This document shows positions 1 through 12,275 of a stretch of 64,000 nucleotides of DNA, one piece after another. The translations under genes and the position numbers were made by a program. Each line of letters starts with the position of its first letter. Position 1 is the first letter of the stretch. The notes under the pieces were generated by a model that saw only the letters and a program-made list of their open reading frames with translations, did no database searches and was not told the origin of the DNA. Source of the stretch: Dirofilaria immitis (lineage: Eukaryota > Nematoda > Chromadorea > Rhabditida > Onchocercidae); the NCBI GenBank assembly GCA_024305405.1, contig JAKNDB010000108.1, forward strand, positions 372,001-436,000, in the 5' to 3' direction.

Positions 1-268
1 CAATGTAAAAAATAAATTATTAAAAATTGGCAGGTAAAGGAACAAATTTTAAATATAAATTTCTATTGTTTATATTTGGGATAATTTACTGTATTATGTA
101 ATCTCACATTAATTATGAACTAATCACGCATGGTGAAAGATTTTTTTTGCTATTTAAAATTAACCTCAATTTTATGATATGATAAATATTATCAATTTCA
201 GTGATAATTTTTTCTTTGCTATGTGAAAAACTTGATTTTGTTTATTATGGCATAAAAATATATTGCAG

Positions 269-2619
269 AAAGATATTCCAGCAGATTTTTACTGGGATGA
301 TACATGGCGAAAACTTGAGAAGCAGTTATTTGTTTATCGATTGTATGTTTACGATTATGATAAGTTACGGATAGGAAGCGAAATTGAGTATGTTTCTCCG
401 AATTTTGCTATGATAATTATCTCTGGTATTATCAGTTAAATAGAAAAACCATTATTGAAAATTCATTTTTACAAAAAAATAAATGTTATCTGGTACCATT
501 AGGTTTTTTTTTTTTTAGAATACGGTTTTCTTAAATTTCAACCAAAGTTTTTAGACGATATTTTACACATGCTGATAATTCACTGTTCCAAACATTAATG
601 CTTGCTGTTGATGATGATCATCTGGAAATGTTTGATGTAATACCTGTTGATCAGAATATTCGAAATTTATGTTTCATCCTAATGAGAACTGCGAAATATC
701 ACCAATATAATCTTACCAAATGTGGAGCTGAAGGTATGTGCATGCTTGTGTATATATATATGTGTGTGTGTATGTGTGTGTGTGTGTGTGTGCGCGTGTG
801 TGTGCGTGTGTGTGTGTGTATGTGTGTGTGTGTGTGTATGTGTGTGTGTGTGATTTTAAGTATTTTATTTTATATTTCTATTCTTTGTTTGAATTCTCTT
901 TAATAAAATTAAAAAAATATTTCCAATTTTTGTCTTTATTTTTAATTTTTGAATTAAAAATGTTTAATTTTAATAAGCCTATTTAAATGATATATTAATT
1001 TAGCTTAATTGCTATATCATTAACATTTATCTTTGAAAATATTTCATATTATAGCAACTTTATTTCAAGGTTTTTTTTCCTTCAAAAAATTATAATTTCA
1101 GAGATACTATTTGATTTGCCATCATCTTTCAAATGCGATATACGTTCGGCAAAAGTTGTTGTTTATTTTAGAGATTAATTCCAGCTCATTTTAACATTTA
1201 ATCATAAAGTCTGAAAAGCATTTAACCATGCGAAAATGTCAACTAATTCTGATTATACCGTAATCCATATTTTAATCTTTCCTTATCTTATATTAATTGT
1301 TTTCTAAGAATTTAAATTCTATTATATTTTTTACAAATGTATTTAAATCATTTATAGCTTACAACATTATAACATAAATCATCTTCGTCATCTTGTTTAC
1401 ATTATGTAAATTCGTGAAAAGCTGATCGATCTACCACAATAGTCATATCACTGTTAATAATTATTTTTATCATTATTAGATGAGTGATAAGTCTTTGATA
1501 TACATATATAACAAAAATACTTAACAATTGCAGACGGATTCATATTTATGAATTTAGTACAAATAAAGTCATTTTGTTTATCGGAGGTAAAATAAATTGC
1601 TTTAAAATAAAACTTATCACTTAACAATTACAATGTAATTTGTAATGCATAATTTGTATAAATAAATTTCAACCTTATTTCATCTTATAAGTTTATATGA
1701 ATAAACTTAGTACTATGATAAATTTCTTTTCTTCCACAAATATATTAGTTGAAATAAATTGATTTTGACGAAAACGAAAAGAAAACAAGAAAAAGAAAAT
1801 TATTACTGCGAAAGAATATGGCTGTAATAAAATAAAGAAACAATTTTTAAAGGTATGACGCATTTCATAAATTGTCAACTTAAATTTAATTAGCAAAAAA
1901 AAAGAAATATTAATTTCGAGCAATTTCGAGCAGTTGGATATGAAAAATTTTTAGTGATTTTTAAATGATATTGATAAAAGTTTTAATCATGCAGGTAGGT
2001 GATACAAGTAAGTAATAAGGTAGAAAATTTTTCTGATTTATATTGATTTTCAAAAAGTTGCATTTTTGGTTTTTTTCGTTACTTACTTCCTTATCTAATA
2101 AATATGAACTTTGTTTGTTGTTACAATTTAATCATTTTTAACTATAAATTTTGGTTCAAAGATATCGAAATAGAAAATCATTTTTAGTAATAGTATGAAT
2201 ATTGAAACGATTGACTTAAATAGCTTATTTTGCAATTAACAGTTTCTTCGAGACTGCCTTCTATAATGCATTACTTTTTTTTTTCTCGTATCTTCGTATT
2301 CTAAGCTTATATGTATTGCCTTCATCACACAATATTTCAAATATTTTTTAAAGTAATTTTCGATATATATTATATATCTTAAGCATCCTTCTTTCAAAGA
2401 GAAAATTTTAGACAAAAAAAAAAAAGTTTGACATATTTCTTCAATTATCTCTTCTGCGTTATATATTTAATTTTTGCAGCTGCAAAGCATTTAGCCATTT
2501 CTTTTCATTGCAATAGTTTAAAGATCAAAATATTTTATCATTTTCCTAATTCTGAAATTAATCATATGAGTAGTATCGAGAAAGAAATATTTCAAGTTTA
2601 TGATGTTCCGATAAAGTAA
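269..2619 (+). CDS. 3' part of an unidentified protein-coding gene (three exons, C-terminal 145 residues)
   Basis: I read three exons, 269-387, 555-733 and 2480-2619, ending in TAA. The phases agree (2, then 1), with donors GA|gtatgt and GAAG|gtatgtg and acceptors ttgcag, ttttag and tttgcag. The product starts KDIPADFYWDDTW and contains LMLAVDDDHLEMFDVIPVDQ and LCFILMRTAKYHQYNLTK. It is rich in aromatic and charged residues and shows no signal peptide, membrane span or motif that I can assign. The 5' end lies left of the window, so the N-terminus and any domain there are missing. The last intron (734-2479) contains a TG microsatellite just after the donor. Phase continuity makes a real gene likely, but I do not recognise the family. 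Confidence 0.55.
748..852. repeat. (TG)n microsatellite in the last intron of the first gene
   Basis: About 100 bp of TG/CA dinucleotide repeat interrupted by TA and CG units, starting about 15 bp after the splice donor at 734. Open frames across it encode only Val-Cys repeats and are not coding. Confidence 0.9.
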
Positions 2620-3389
2620 ATGTTTCTAAGGCTCATTTATTTCATAATAATTGCTTCTCATATACATTTTTCTCTATGTTTTTATCTTCTAATCAATCAT
2701 AAATTATATTACTCAAATAGCAGCTATACTGTAATTCTGTAATTTACTAATTCAATTCTCGATGGTAAATTGGAAGATAGAAATTGGAAGGTATTCGATA
2801 AATTTTTTAGAAATAATAATTCAAATTGTCTTTTTTTTTTTATACAATACTATAGCAAATAACATATATGATACATCCTTCTATAACTGTCAAGTAGCGA
2901 AAGTAAATTTAAAAAAACTTTCTAAATTTTATAACTAAGAAAGAAAAAGAACTCGATGATACACTCGATGATACGGTATTGTTATGAGAAAATCTCGACA
3001 TTGCATGATCTCTACATAAATACTTTACTTTTATTGCTTTTCGTTTTCCAACATATATCGGATATTTTTCCTACTCTTTATCTTTTTCTTTTTTTTTTAG
3101 ATTCACATATAACTGTGTCCTATTTCATTTGTTAGCAAATATTTAATAAATCTTGAGATTCATTTATGTACATTTGAATTTCTCTCTTCTGATGATACAA
3201 CGCTACCAGATTCCAGGAACAGGTAAACAAGTATTCTTGAAATGTTTCACAATGTATTTATGTTACAAAAAAAGTTTGTTATCTTTTGTCAACCTCCAAC
3301 TTTTTGTTTTTATTCTCTTTCATTAATATAATAAAAAAAAAGTAAGATAAGATAGTTGAAATGAAATAAAATGCAAAGAGGAAAAAAAC

Positions 3390-3390
<1 letters not shown>

Positions 3391-3425
<35 letters not shown>

Positions 3426-3426
3426 G
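3391..3426. repeat. (GA)n microsatellite
   Basis: A pure AG/GA dinucleotide run with one GG interruption, visible directly. Confidence 0.9.
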
Positions 3427-4378
3427 TCTCTGGAATATGAAGTGGTTTGCAAGTGCTAAATAAACGAAGCGAGACTGATCCAATTTCTAAGTTAAAAAAA
3501 AAAAAAAAAAAACGAAAGCATGCAAAGGATTAAAGGCCATGTTATAAGAAAAAGTTTTCGTCTAGCCAAAATATTAGCTTTAAAGTTGGAGAAACTTTTT
3601 GCTAAATTATTTGCTAAGTTTTAATTAATTAGAAAATAAAAATGTTGCAGTAATATTATAATACAATACAAAAATTTATTACTGAATTACTAATGAATGC
3701 ATTTTTCTTCAAGCAAATCATTCTAATTATTAATTTCAAATTTGGAATGAATTAATTCAATTCTATTTGAAATTTTTATAAAATTTATTTAAATATTTTT
3801 ACAACAATAATATATTAAAATTTTCGAATACTTCAGAATTTTGCACTATCATTTTTCAATCGATGTGACAGCAATTGAAAGTTTAATTTTATAAGTCAAG
3901 AATATAAATTCTAACAAGTACATTACTTTAGAACTAATTTCGATACAAATTCTTTAATTTAATCTCGACAAACGATAAACAGCTGAATTTGAATATTTAA
4001 TTCCGTTTAAGTCTTTGAAGCAAGAATTCAATTATCATGCATTTAAAAAAATAAGCATGGTTTTAAATTAATTAAAATTGAAATGCTTTAATTTTGATGC
4101 AAAATTAATGATATAATTTGTATTAATTTAATTTCATAGAGTCTAATTTAATGATAATAACGATTGATAAAAGTTTGCTTAACTAAAGTCTCGCAATCAA
4201 ATTAAATTTTATATATCGCAAATTAAATTTTATAAATGGTGCAACAATGAAGTAAAAAATGGCTCGCAAGAGGATAAAGAAAGCGATCGGTAATTTAAGA
4301 GTTTTGTTTACCGAAAGACTGAGACAGTTATCGGTTTAAGATGATTAGCTAGCACTGAAAGGATGCAAAACTTTTCCA

Positions 4379-4567
<189 letters not shown>

Positions 4568-7500
4568 AGTTTGTTCATTTTGATGTTTAGTGTTAGTTGA
4601 AAAAAATTTCATGATTGTGCTCTCTAATTTCGTTTATTTAATGTTTCCTGAATTGTTCCCATCATCTCTTCGTAATATTCTATTTCTTTTACAACTTTCC
4701 TACTTTTTTCTTTTTTTTTTATTAAATGATAGATATCTCTCCTTCTTTCTTCAACTACCACATTACCATTTTCTTTTAATTAGGCTACTTATCTTGTTTC
4801 AAGATATCTTGATGATGAACATTACTATCTCTATTATCACTCTATTTTTTATCTTATAATTTTTACATTCTCATTTTATATTTTAAAAAGCTTTTCGGAA
4901 TGACTGTCTCACTTTTATTTTGAATCTTTACTGATAAATTTTATCAGCAAATCTTACATTTGACAACAAAAGCATTTTAAAGTTAACAACGTATATCATA
5001 GCAATGATTGTTGGAAATGGTAACAGAATGATAATTGATAACAATTATAGTTATAATTTAAATCGAATGTTTGACATGTCAATTTCAATTCGTTGCTTAT
5101 TCATGTGATCTTATCTTTTATTCTGATAATGTCACCATTAGGTTAAAAATTGTAATATGTTTCATTCAATTAATTACTATTATTATTTGTTGTACAAAAT
5201 AATACTTGATAATGATTAAGCATTTTATCATTTACTGTATTTCATATGCAAACTTTAGTGATCTTATATCAAACCAAGAGAGCGTCAGGCATAGTTTTTG
5301 ATGATAATCTCTCAGGCGGATAAATAAGAAAGGTCAAATTCAGATAATTAGAAAAGATTTGACTTTAATTTTCTTGTAACTCACTTTTCTTAATCATATT
5401 AATTTAATGTAAAGTTCGATTATCGGATTTTATTTAATTATTCTAAGATTTTTTGAATTCAATTTAAAATTTTCGATCTTCCATGCAATATTTTATTACA
5501 AATGGCAAGAATTATCTATTGATCTTCTCAGCGAAACGGATAATATTACTAATATTGTGATATTGTAATGAAATTTAAATTTAAGCTTAAATTTATAAGA
5601 AAAGGTAAAAATTTCGTCGATTTTTGCGCCTTATTTATTGATAAATTTTTTCGAGAAGATAAGCATTGTGCATGATAATTTAATCTCTATTAATACTAAT
5701 CTTCAATATCTAAATTTCTTGATTAAATCCATTAAATAATTCCATTTTCGTTTACTGAGTATCAGTTCAAGTTTTATTTCTGTTAAAACTTCTCGAAATC
5801 AGCATATTTATGTTGTAAGCATAAAAAAATAATTATCAATATCAGCATATCAGTTGCGAACAAATATCTTACAATGATACTATGTACAATCAGATGTACT
5901 AATATTCCAAGAAGTATACAGAGTAATTAAAAATTATAAAGTTGACCATCAAAATACGATGATTCATTCTTTAAATCAGCGTTATATTAATTAATTAAAC
6001 CTTAAGTTTTATTGCTCAAATTATTCATTAATTTTATTTACTTATTTTTTTCATAAACTAACTTTAAAATTTGCCTTAACTTTTTATCATTCCTACTGAA
6101 AGGCATTTAAAACATAAGATGAACTTAAGTGATAAAAAAACGAATCATTTAAATTTGCTTATCAGATTAATAAAGTAGGGGAAAATAAATGATCAATACA
6201 TCTGAAATGGATTAGAAATGCTTAGCATACTCTCGAATACTACCTTCGATTAATTTATTAATTTCACACCTTTGAGTAATTCATTAATTTGCAAACTCTT
6301 TCTAAGGATTACATTTCAGGAAAATTTTAATTTCAATAATAATTTTTATATGAAATTTTGTGAATTAAGCTGTCAATACTTTTCGAAGCTTTGATTGCAT
6401 CAAATTTCTGCTTCCAATAAAATATGCGATAAGAGAAAATAAAACTTTTGGCTGGTGTGGGAGAAAATTTCGATTAAGATTCTGGCAAATAAAAATGAGC
6501 CAAGAAATGGATTAAATCTACTTCGTATTATACACTTCAAGATGTCATTTTCATTGCTTTTTGCATTTAATTTACCAAAACTTCCTCCTTGTCTCCTAAA
6601 TTAAGCCTAAAATTTATCACAACATATATCATATAATAATCCACAAGTTATCAAACATATCCCATTCGTATTTCCATCATCTCAATGAATCTTATCAACT
6701 GATACACTTATTTCGAATTAAATGGAAAATAATAAAATGGACAGAAAAATGCTAATGCTGATAAAGTTTATTAATTTGTCATTACTGTTTTACCTAACGT
6801 AAACGCCATGATAGACAGGTTGTCCAGGAATACCGAAACCTTAAGCCAATAATAAACTTATCTTCGTTAAGAAAAAGTACCTTATATGATATCAATCCAA
6901 TAAATCGATCTATAATACTATTTTTGGATGAATAAAATCAAAAAAAAAAAAAAAAAAAAACGTATATAGCTTGAGATAATAATTATCACTAATTTGATCT
7001 TTTATCTTTTAGAAACTTTCAATTTTCGGAGGATGTGATTTGTTAGAGCAGATGAAAAAAATCACTCTATTTGAGCATCATATATCGAGATTAGTAACAG
7101 TGAGGAAGTGAATTTTGGAATTTGTGTTCTTCACCTCTTTTTTTTTGTTTCTACCAATTTGATCTTTTCTCGACAATTACTATTTAAAACATCTTCGTGA
7201 AGTTTTTATTACTTCTTTTTTTAAACATAAATATAATTGTTAAATGATAAATAGGTGTTTAAGCTTATATTGATAAGTTTTTATCAAAACAATAGCCAAA
7301 AAAATTTAACTAAATTAGCAAATTATCAAAATCATAATTGTTCGAGATATTACAAACTAAAGAAATCGTTCTAGGATTACAAACTTTTTAAATATTAGCC
7401 AATTTGTTCCAATCGACTAATTTTTTTCAGCCAATAAATAAATACATGAAATATACATTAGCTTATTGTTTAGGCGACCTTAACTGCACCTAATATTTAA

Positions 7501-7609
7501 AAGTGGAAAGTATTTCTCTTTGCTTTATTTTAATTACTTCACCACTTATCTTTCTTGGCTTTTTTTTTATATTCAAAAAATCAATGTCAATTTTACCTTT
7601 CTGGTTTCT

Positions 7610-7690
7610 GGCCTTTTATTCATTAGCCTTTTTGGCCTTTTATTCATTAGCCTTTTTGGCCTTTTATTCACTGGCCTTTTTGGCCTTTTT
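7610..7690. repeat. 24-bp minisatellite, about 3.3 copies
   Basis: The unit starting GGCCTTTTATTCATTAGCC is repeated at 7610, 7634 and 7658 with few differences, followed by a partial copy. It creates a repeated Phe-Tyr-Ser-Leu-Ala octapeptide in one open frame (7503-7823), which otherwise has no sign of being coding. Confidence 0.85.
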
Positions 7691-8285
7691 AATTTTCTCA
7701 TTTCTTTACATTCTTTTTTCATTCGTTTTCACATCATTTAGTTTTATATTATTCGCATTTTTTTTTCCTTTTCCTACTTGTATTGATACATTAAAATGCC
7801 GTAATTCTCGAATAACTTGTTAAATTTAAATCGTTTAAATTTTGCTTTTTTTTTAAATTACAAACGTTAATTTACGATGTAAAGAAGAACAGGAAAAGAG
7901 CAAAAAAAAAAATTAAGAAATTGCTATGATAGTATGCAAAATAATTGCTAGAAATATCGTATTGTTTATTTATTTATTTGTTTATTTTTTCTTCACCCCA
8001 TATAAATAATTGGTAAATTGTTGCAATTTTTTTTTATTCAATCGATTAAACTTTTTTTTTCAGTAACAATTTTTAAATTATACAAAAATATGTTTATTTT
8101 ATTTTCAGATTTGCTTTTGAAGAAATTAAAAAAAAAAGCAAATTTTTAGGAAAGATATGTGGAAAAAATTTTACTAAAATTTAAATTTATCATTATTTTT
8201 TTTCTTCATAACTGATCTTCGATAAAATAATCCAGTTTAAATAGTTATTTCACTCTTTTATTTGAAATATTTTGACGATCAGTTA

Positions 8286-8384
8286 TCAATTAATTAGATT
8301 AAGCTATATCATTAGACGATTCTAAAGTTCATAATGATTAAAATCAATTAAATAGATTAAGCTGTATCATTAGATGTTCCTAAC
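8286..8384. repeat. 57-bp diverged tandem duplication
   Basis: The block beginning ATCAATTAATTAGATTAAGC at 8286 recurs at 8343 with a few substitutions and shares the core TATCATTAGA. Confidence 0.75.
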
Positions 8385-11300
8385 ATTCGTCAAATTTTTG
8401 CTCCACCTTGAAGAATTTTATTTTTACCATTTTTTTAAAATCTAATATCAGTCAGCAATAGCTGTAATTTTGCAAAGAATATATGTAATTAAATCAGGAC
8501 TATTACAAGTTTCAATATATCATAAATGTGTTGGAACTTTTGTAAATTATAACTGACACATATAATGCAAGCTGATCAAATATTTATTTATATTTTGGAG
8601 AATCCAGTTTTAGATGTTAAAGCTTATTGATATGAAGTTGTTGGAAGAGGAAAAAAAAGAAGAGCTTATCGATCAATCCTAATTTGAAACATATGCCTGT
8701 CATCAATATGTAGCAGACAGATGTTAATTTTCATAAATGATAAATGATTTCGTATTTTTATTCCAATTTGTTTAATAAATTTTTATCCATTTTCACTGAT
8801 TTGATCAGTTTCGTTTTTTGCTTATCAACAACAATCCAATAAATTATGATTGTTACCTTTCAAGCGAATTAACTTTTGATTTGATTCAATGGTTTAAGCA
8901 ACTGTAACTGATCAATAGATCCGACGTATCCATCGAAGTGATATGTAAACAAAATTACGTATAGTAGATTTTACAGTTGTACCAAAAAAATATGCTAATT
9001 GTTTATATAAATATTATTGTTCAAATTATAATTGGACAATTTAATCGTTAATAAATATGAATCCATGATATGCCATTATAAATATCATCAATCATATCAG
9101 TACTGGCATCCTTATTTATCATGTTTCAAAAAGTTTTATAGGCAAGAAATGATAGCAGCTAATTTTTTTGAATTTTTCTAATTATGACAACTTGAATTTA
9201 TGTAAATAGTCGAATAAACCTATCATAATCAACATATTTCTTTCTCGAGAAAGCAAAAATAATTTTGGAAGAGAAGGATTGTAAAATATCCAATTTCATC
9301 AACGTTCTCGCAATTTATACAAAAGAAACTTTGAGTTCTAAACAAATTTAGACAATTCTATTTGTATTAACTACTCAAAAAGTTAATAAAATTGCATAAT
9401 TTTATCTTCTTATCATAAGGTTTCCATTTTATCACTTCCATTTGAAACAACAAAGTAATTGTTGAAGAAAAGAAAAAATTGGCTGCTTAACGATCAATAC
9501 CAATCGCTTAATTCGTTTTCTCTTTTTTTTGGTTTTTTTTCATCAGCTATGATAACAGAATTAAAGAAATTAGGAAATAATATAATTTAAGTAAGATTGA
9601 TAACGATTATATGAATAGGTATGCTTCCTGAAAATTTAAAAAAATTCCAATCACATGTTGATCAACATGTAAATGATCGAGAATTATCAAATAATCGAGA
9701 ATGTTCTACGAAGAATTGTATTGAGCGAATTGTTATTCTAAATTTTTTGTTTATCTTTATCAAATTTGATTCTAATCAGTTATTTTCATATTCACTAAAA
9801 TTTATTATTTCTAAATGAAACTGATAAGCTCATAAATGTTTGCAAAATTGTAATAAGTATTTTTAATTCAAAATCTTTTATTAATTTTTGAAATAAAAAG
9901 AGCAAATTTATTAAATTTAATGTTTATCATAAATTTGACATTATGCCAACTAAGATAAATATTGAAAAAATATTTCAATAAATAAATAGTTATCATCACT
10001 GTATAATTAAAATGCTAGTTACTAGTTTCTGATGCAATTTCCAACTATCAACAATATTAATGACGAGATAATAGAAAAACTTTCTAGCACACCTGTATAT
10101 AATTCGAATATTATTGTATTTGACTAATAAATTTACCATTTATGGCCTCAAATAATTTGTTGCAAAAATTGGATAGAAGCCAAGCAAAATAATAAACATT
10201 GAAAGCAAAATTCACATTAGAAAATATATAATGAATATACTGCAAATGTGCTATTGCTACATCCAACATAAAATGGAATAATTTATAATTTTAATTAATA
10301 ATAGATTGAACTTATTGATAATGAGCTTATTTTATATTTTAACTTATCATCGACATGATAACATTTATAAAATATCGTTTAGATTGTCTATACTAAAACT
10401 ACGTTAATACCGCTATTAACACTAAATATATAATTAAAGTTTTATTTAACAATCACATTATATGAAATAGTTCAATAAGTCCAATGAAATATTATTCTCG
10501 AATCAGAAAAGATATTTCAAGATTTAAATGATGAAATTCCGAGGAGAACAATCGGATCTTGCATTTTTATCACGGAATTATGATGCAATTTGAAAATATT
10601 TATCGAATCTTAACACCATCAGTAATACTTTGAAATTTATTAAGATTGTGATAAGGCATAGAATTAACTTTAAGATTTAGCTGCTTGGCACTAAATAATC
10701 ACGTGCTTAGTTTCCTGAAAAAATTTATCATTTTAAATTTATCATTCCAAATAGATCTATGAAAAATTGAATTGCTTTTCCAATAAGATTTATTTTTATA
10801 TAATAGTAAATGAATTTCTCGAGAATATTTCAAACGATCGATGAGACTAAATCGGTATATTTTGATTGGTATATTTTGCAATTAAGATTCTAGTGTATAT
10901 GCGATACGATAATAAATAATTAGTTAAATATCAATTTACAAACTTTTTTTTGTTTATAGGGCTAAAGGATTTTTGATATCTTATGATTTGTTTTGATAAG
11001 CATATCGCTGAAAAAAATGGAAATATTTTAGAAAACAACTGATTACCTTTTGCAAAAGCAAAATAGATAGCTGGTGATATGGCACTTTTGTAAATACTTT
11101 TTTTCTTGCTATTATCACCGACAATGGTTTTATGTTAAGAATTGAATTAGTGATATCATCACACTTATTTGCAACATTTCGAGCTTATCTTTAGAAATTT
11201 CATGACAATATTTAGGAGTTTTCTAATTTAATAATCTAATGAGGCAATTGAATTTCTAATATTGATAGAGAGAAATTAAATATGTAAAATAGCAGTCAGA

Positions 11301-12275
11301 GAGATGAAGGAAATGAAAAAAAACTTGATCAGCTTTTCTGTGATAACATCTATTGAAGATTTATCATTCCATAAAAGCTCTCTGTGAGAAAGTTTAAATG
11401 TATAACTTATCATACGTAAAAAATACATATAACTACTAAACCAGTTATAAAAATAATTGAATAAAATTAAAAATATCAGGAAAATTGTTTAAAATTTTTA
11501 GCGAAGTCGAGAATGAAAAAAGTTTAGTCTTATTCGAGAGAGTTGAAAACCTAGAAAAAGGCAAAGTTTTTCTTTTTTTTTTGTAGAATTTCAACTTTTC
11601 TGTATAAAGATGGAAATTTTTGTGCAAGAATGAATATGAATTGACAATTTTACAACAGCTCTATAAACACTTGATGATTAATACTTTGTACTCAAATAAA
11701 ATAATAAATTGCCAACTTTTTTCAATAAAAATTTATTCATTCATTTTAAGTTCTTGGCAATTACTATTGTTGTTCGATTATTCATTTCATTTTATTTCAA
11801 TACATATTTAAGTTTTATTTTTGTTTATTTACAAAGTCTCTTTTGATGAAATGTAAACTAATGCAAGCATTAAATGATGTAAGAATAAAATTAATTAATT
11901 TATCATTGTTGGAGCAGCGGTGATACAGTTCATTTTTATTATCTTCTTCCCAATAGTAGTGATAAATTTACTTAATCACCCTTTGTTTATTCCGACCTTC
12001 CTCCTTTTTTTTTTTTTTTTATAAATAATATAAAGAGTTCTTATCAGCTGACAATATCCATTTAAAAGACATTCTGATCCAAAATTATCATCTCATATTC
12101 GATTGATAAAATGTTATCAGAAATGTGCCAATAAAATATTGGTACAATAATGAAATACGATATAAAATTACAAATAAATATTTTTGTTTTTCCTATTTTT
12201 AATAAAATTTAAAAATAAATTTTAGTAAATTCGAGAAATCGAATTTGCCGAAAATTGCTGTCTTTCGGCATTCTA

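Noticed and set aside
7503..7823. 106-codon open frame with a repeated FYSLAFLA segment
   Set aside because: The repeat is explained by a 24-bp minisatellite; the rest is Phe/Leu-rich translation of T-rich DNA without introns, start context or family resemblance.
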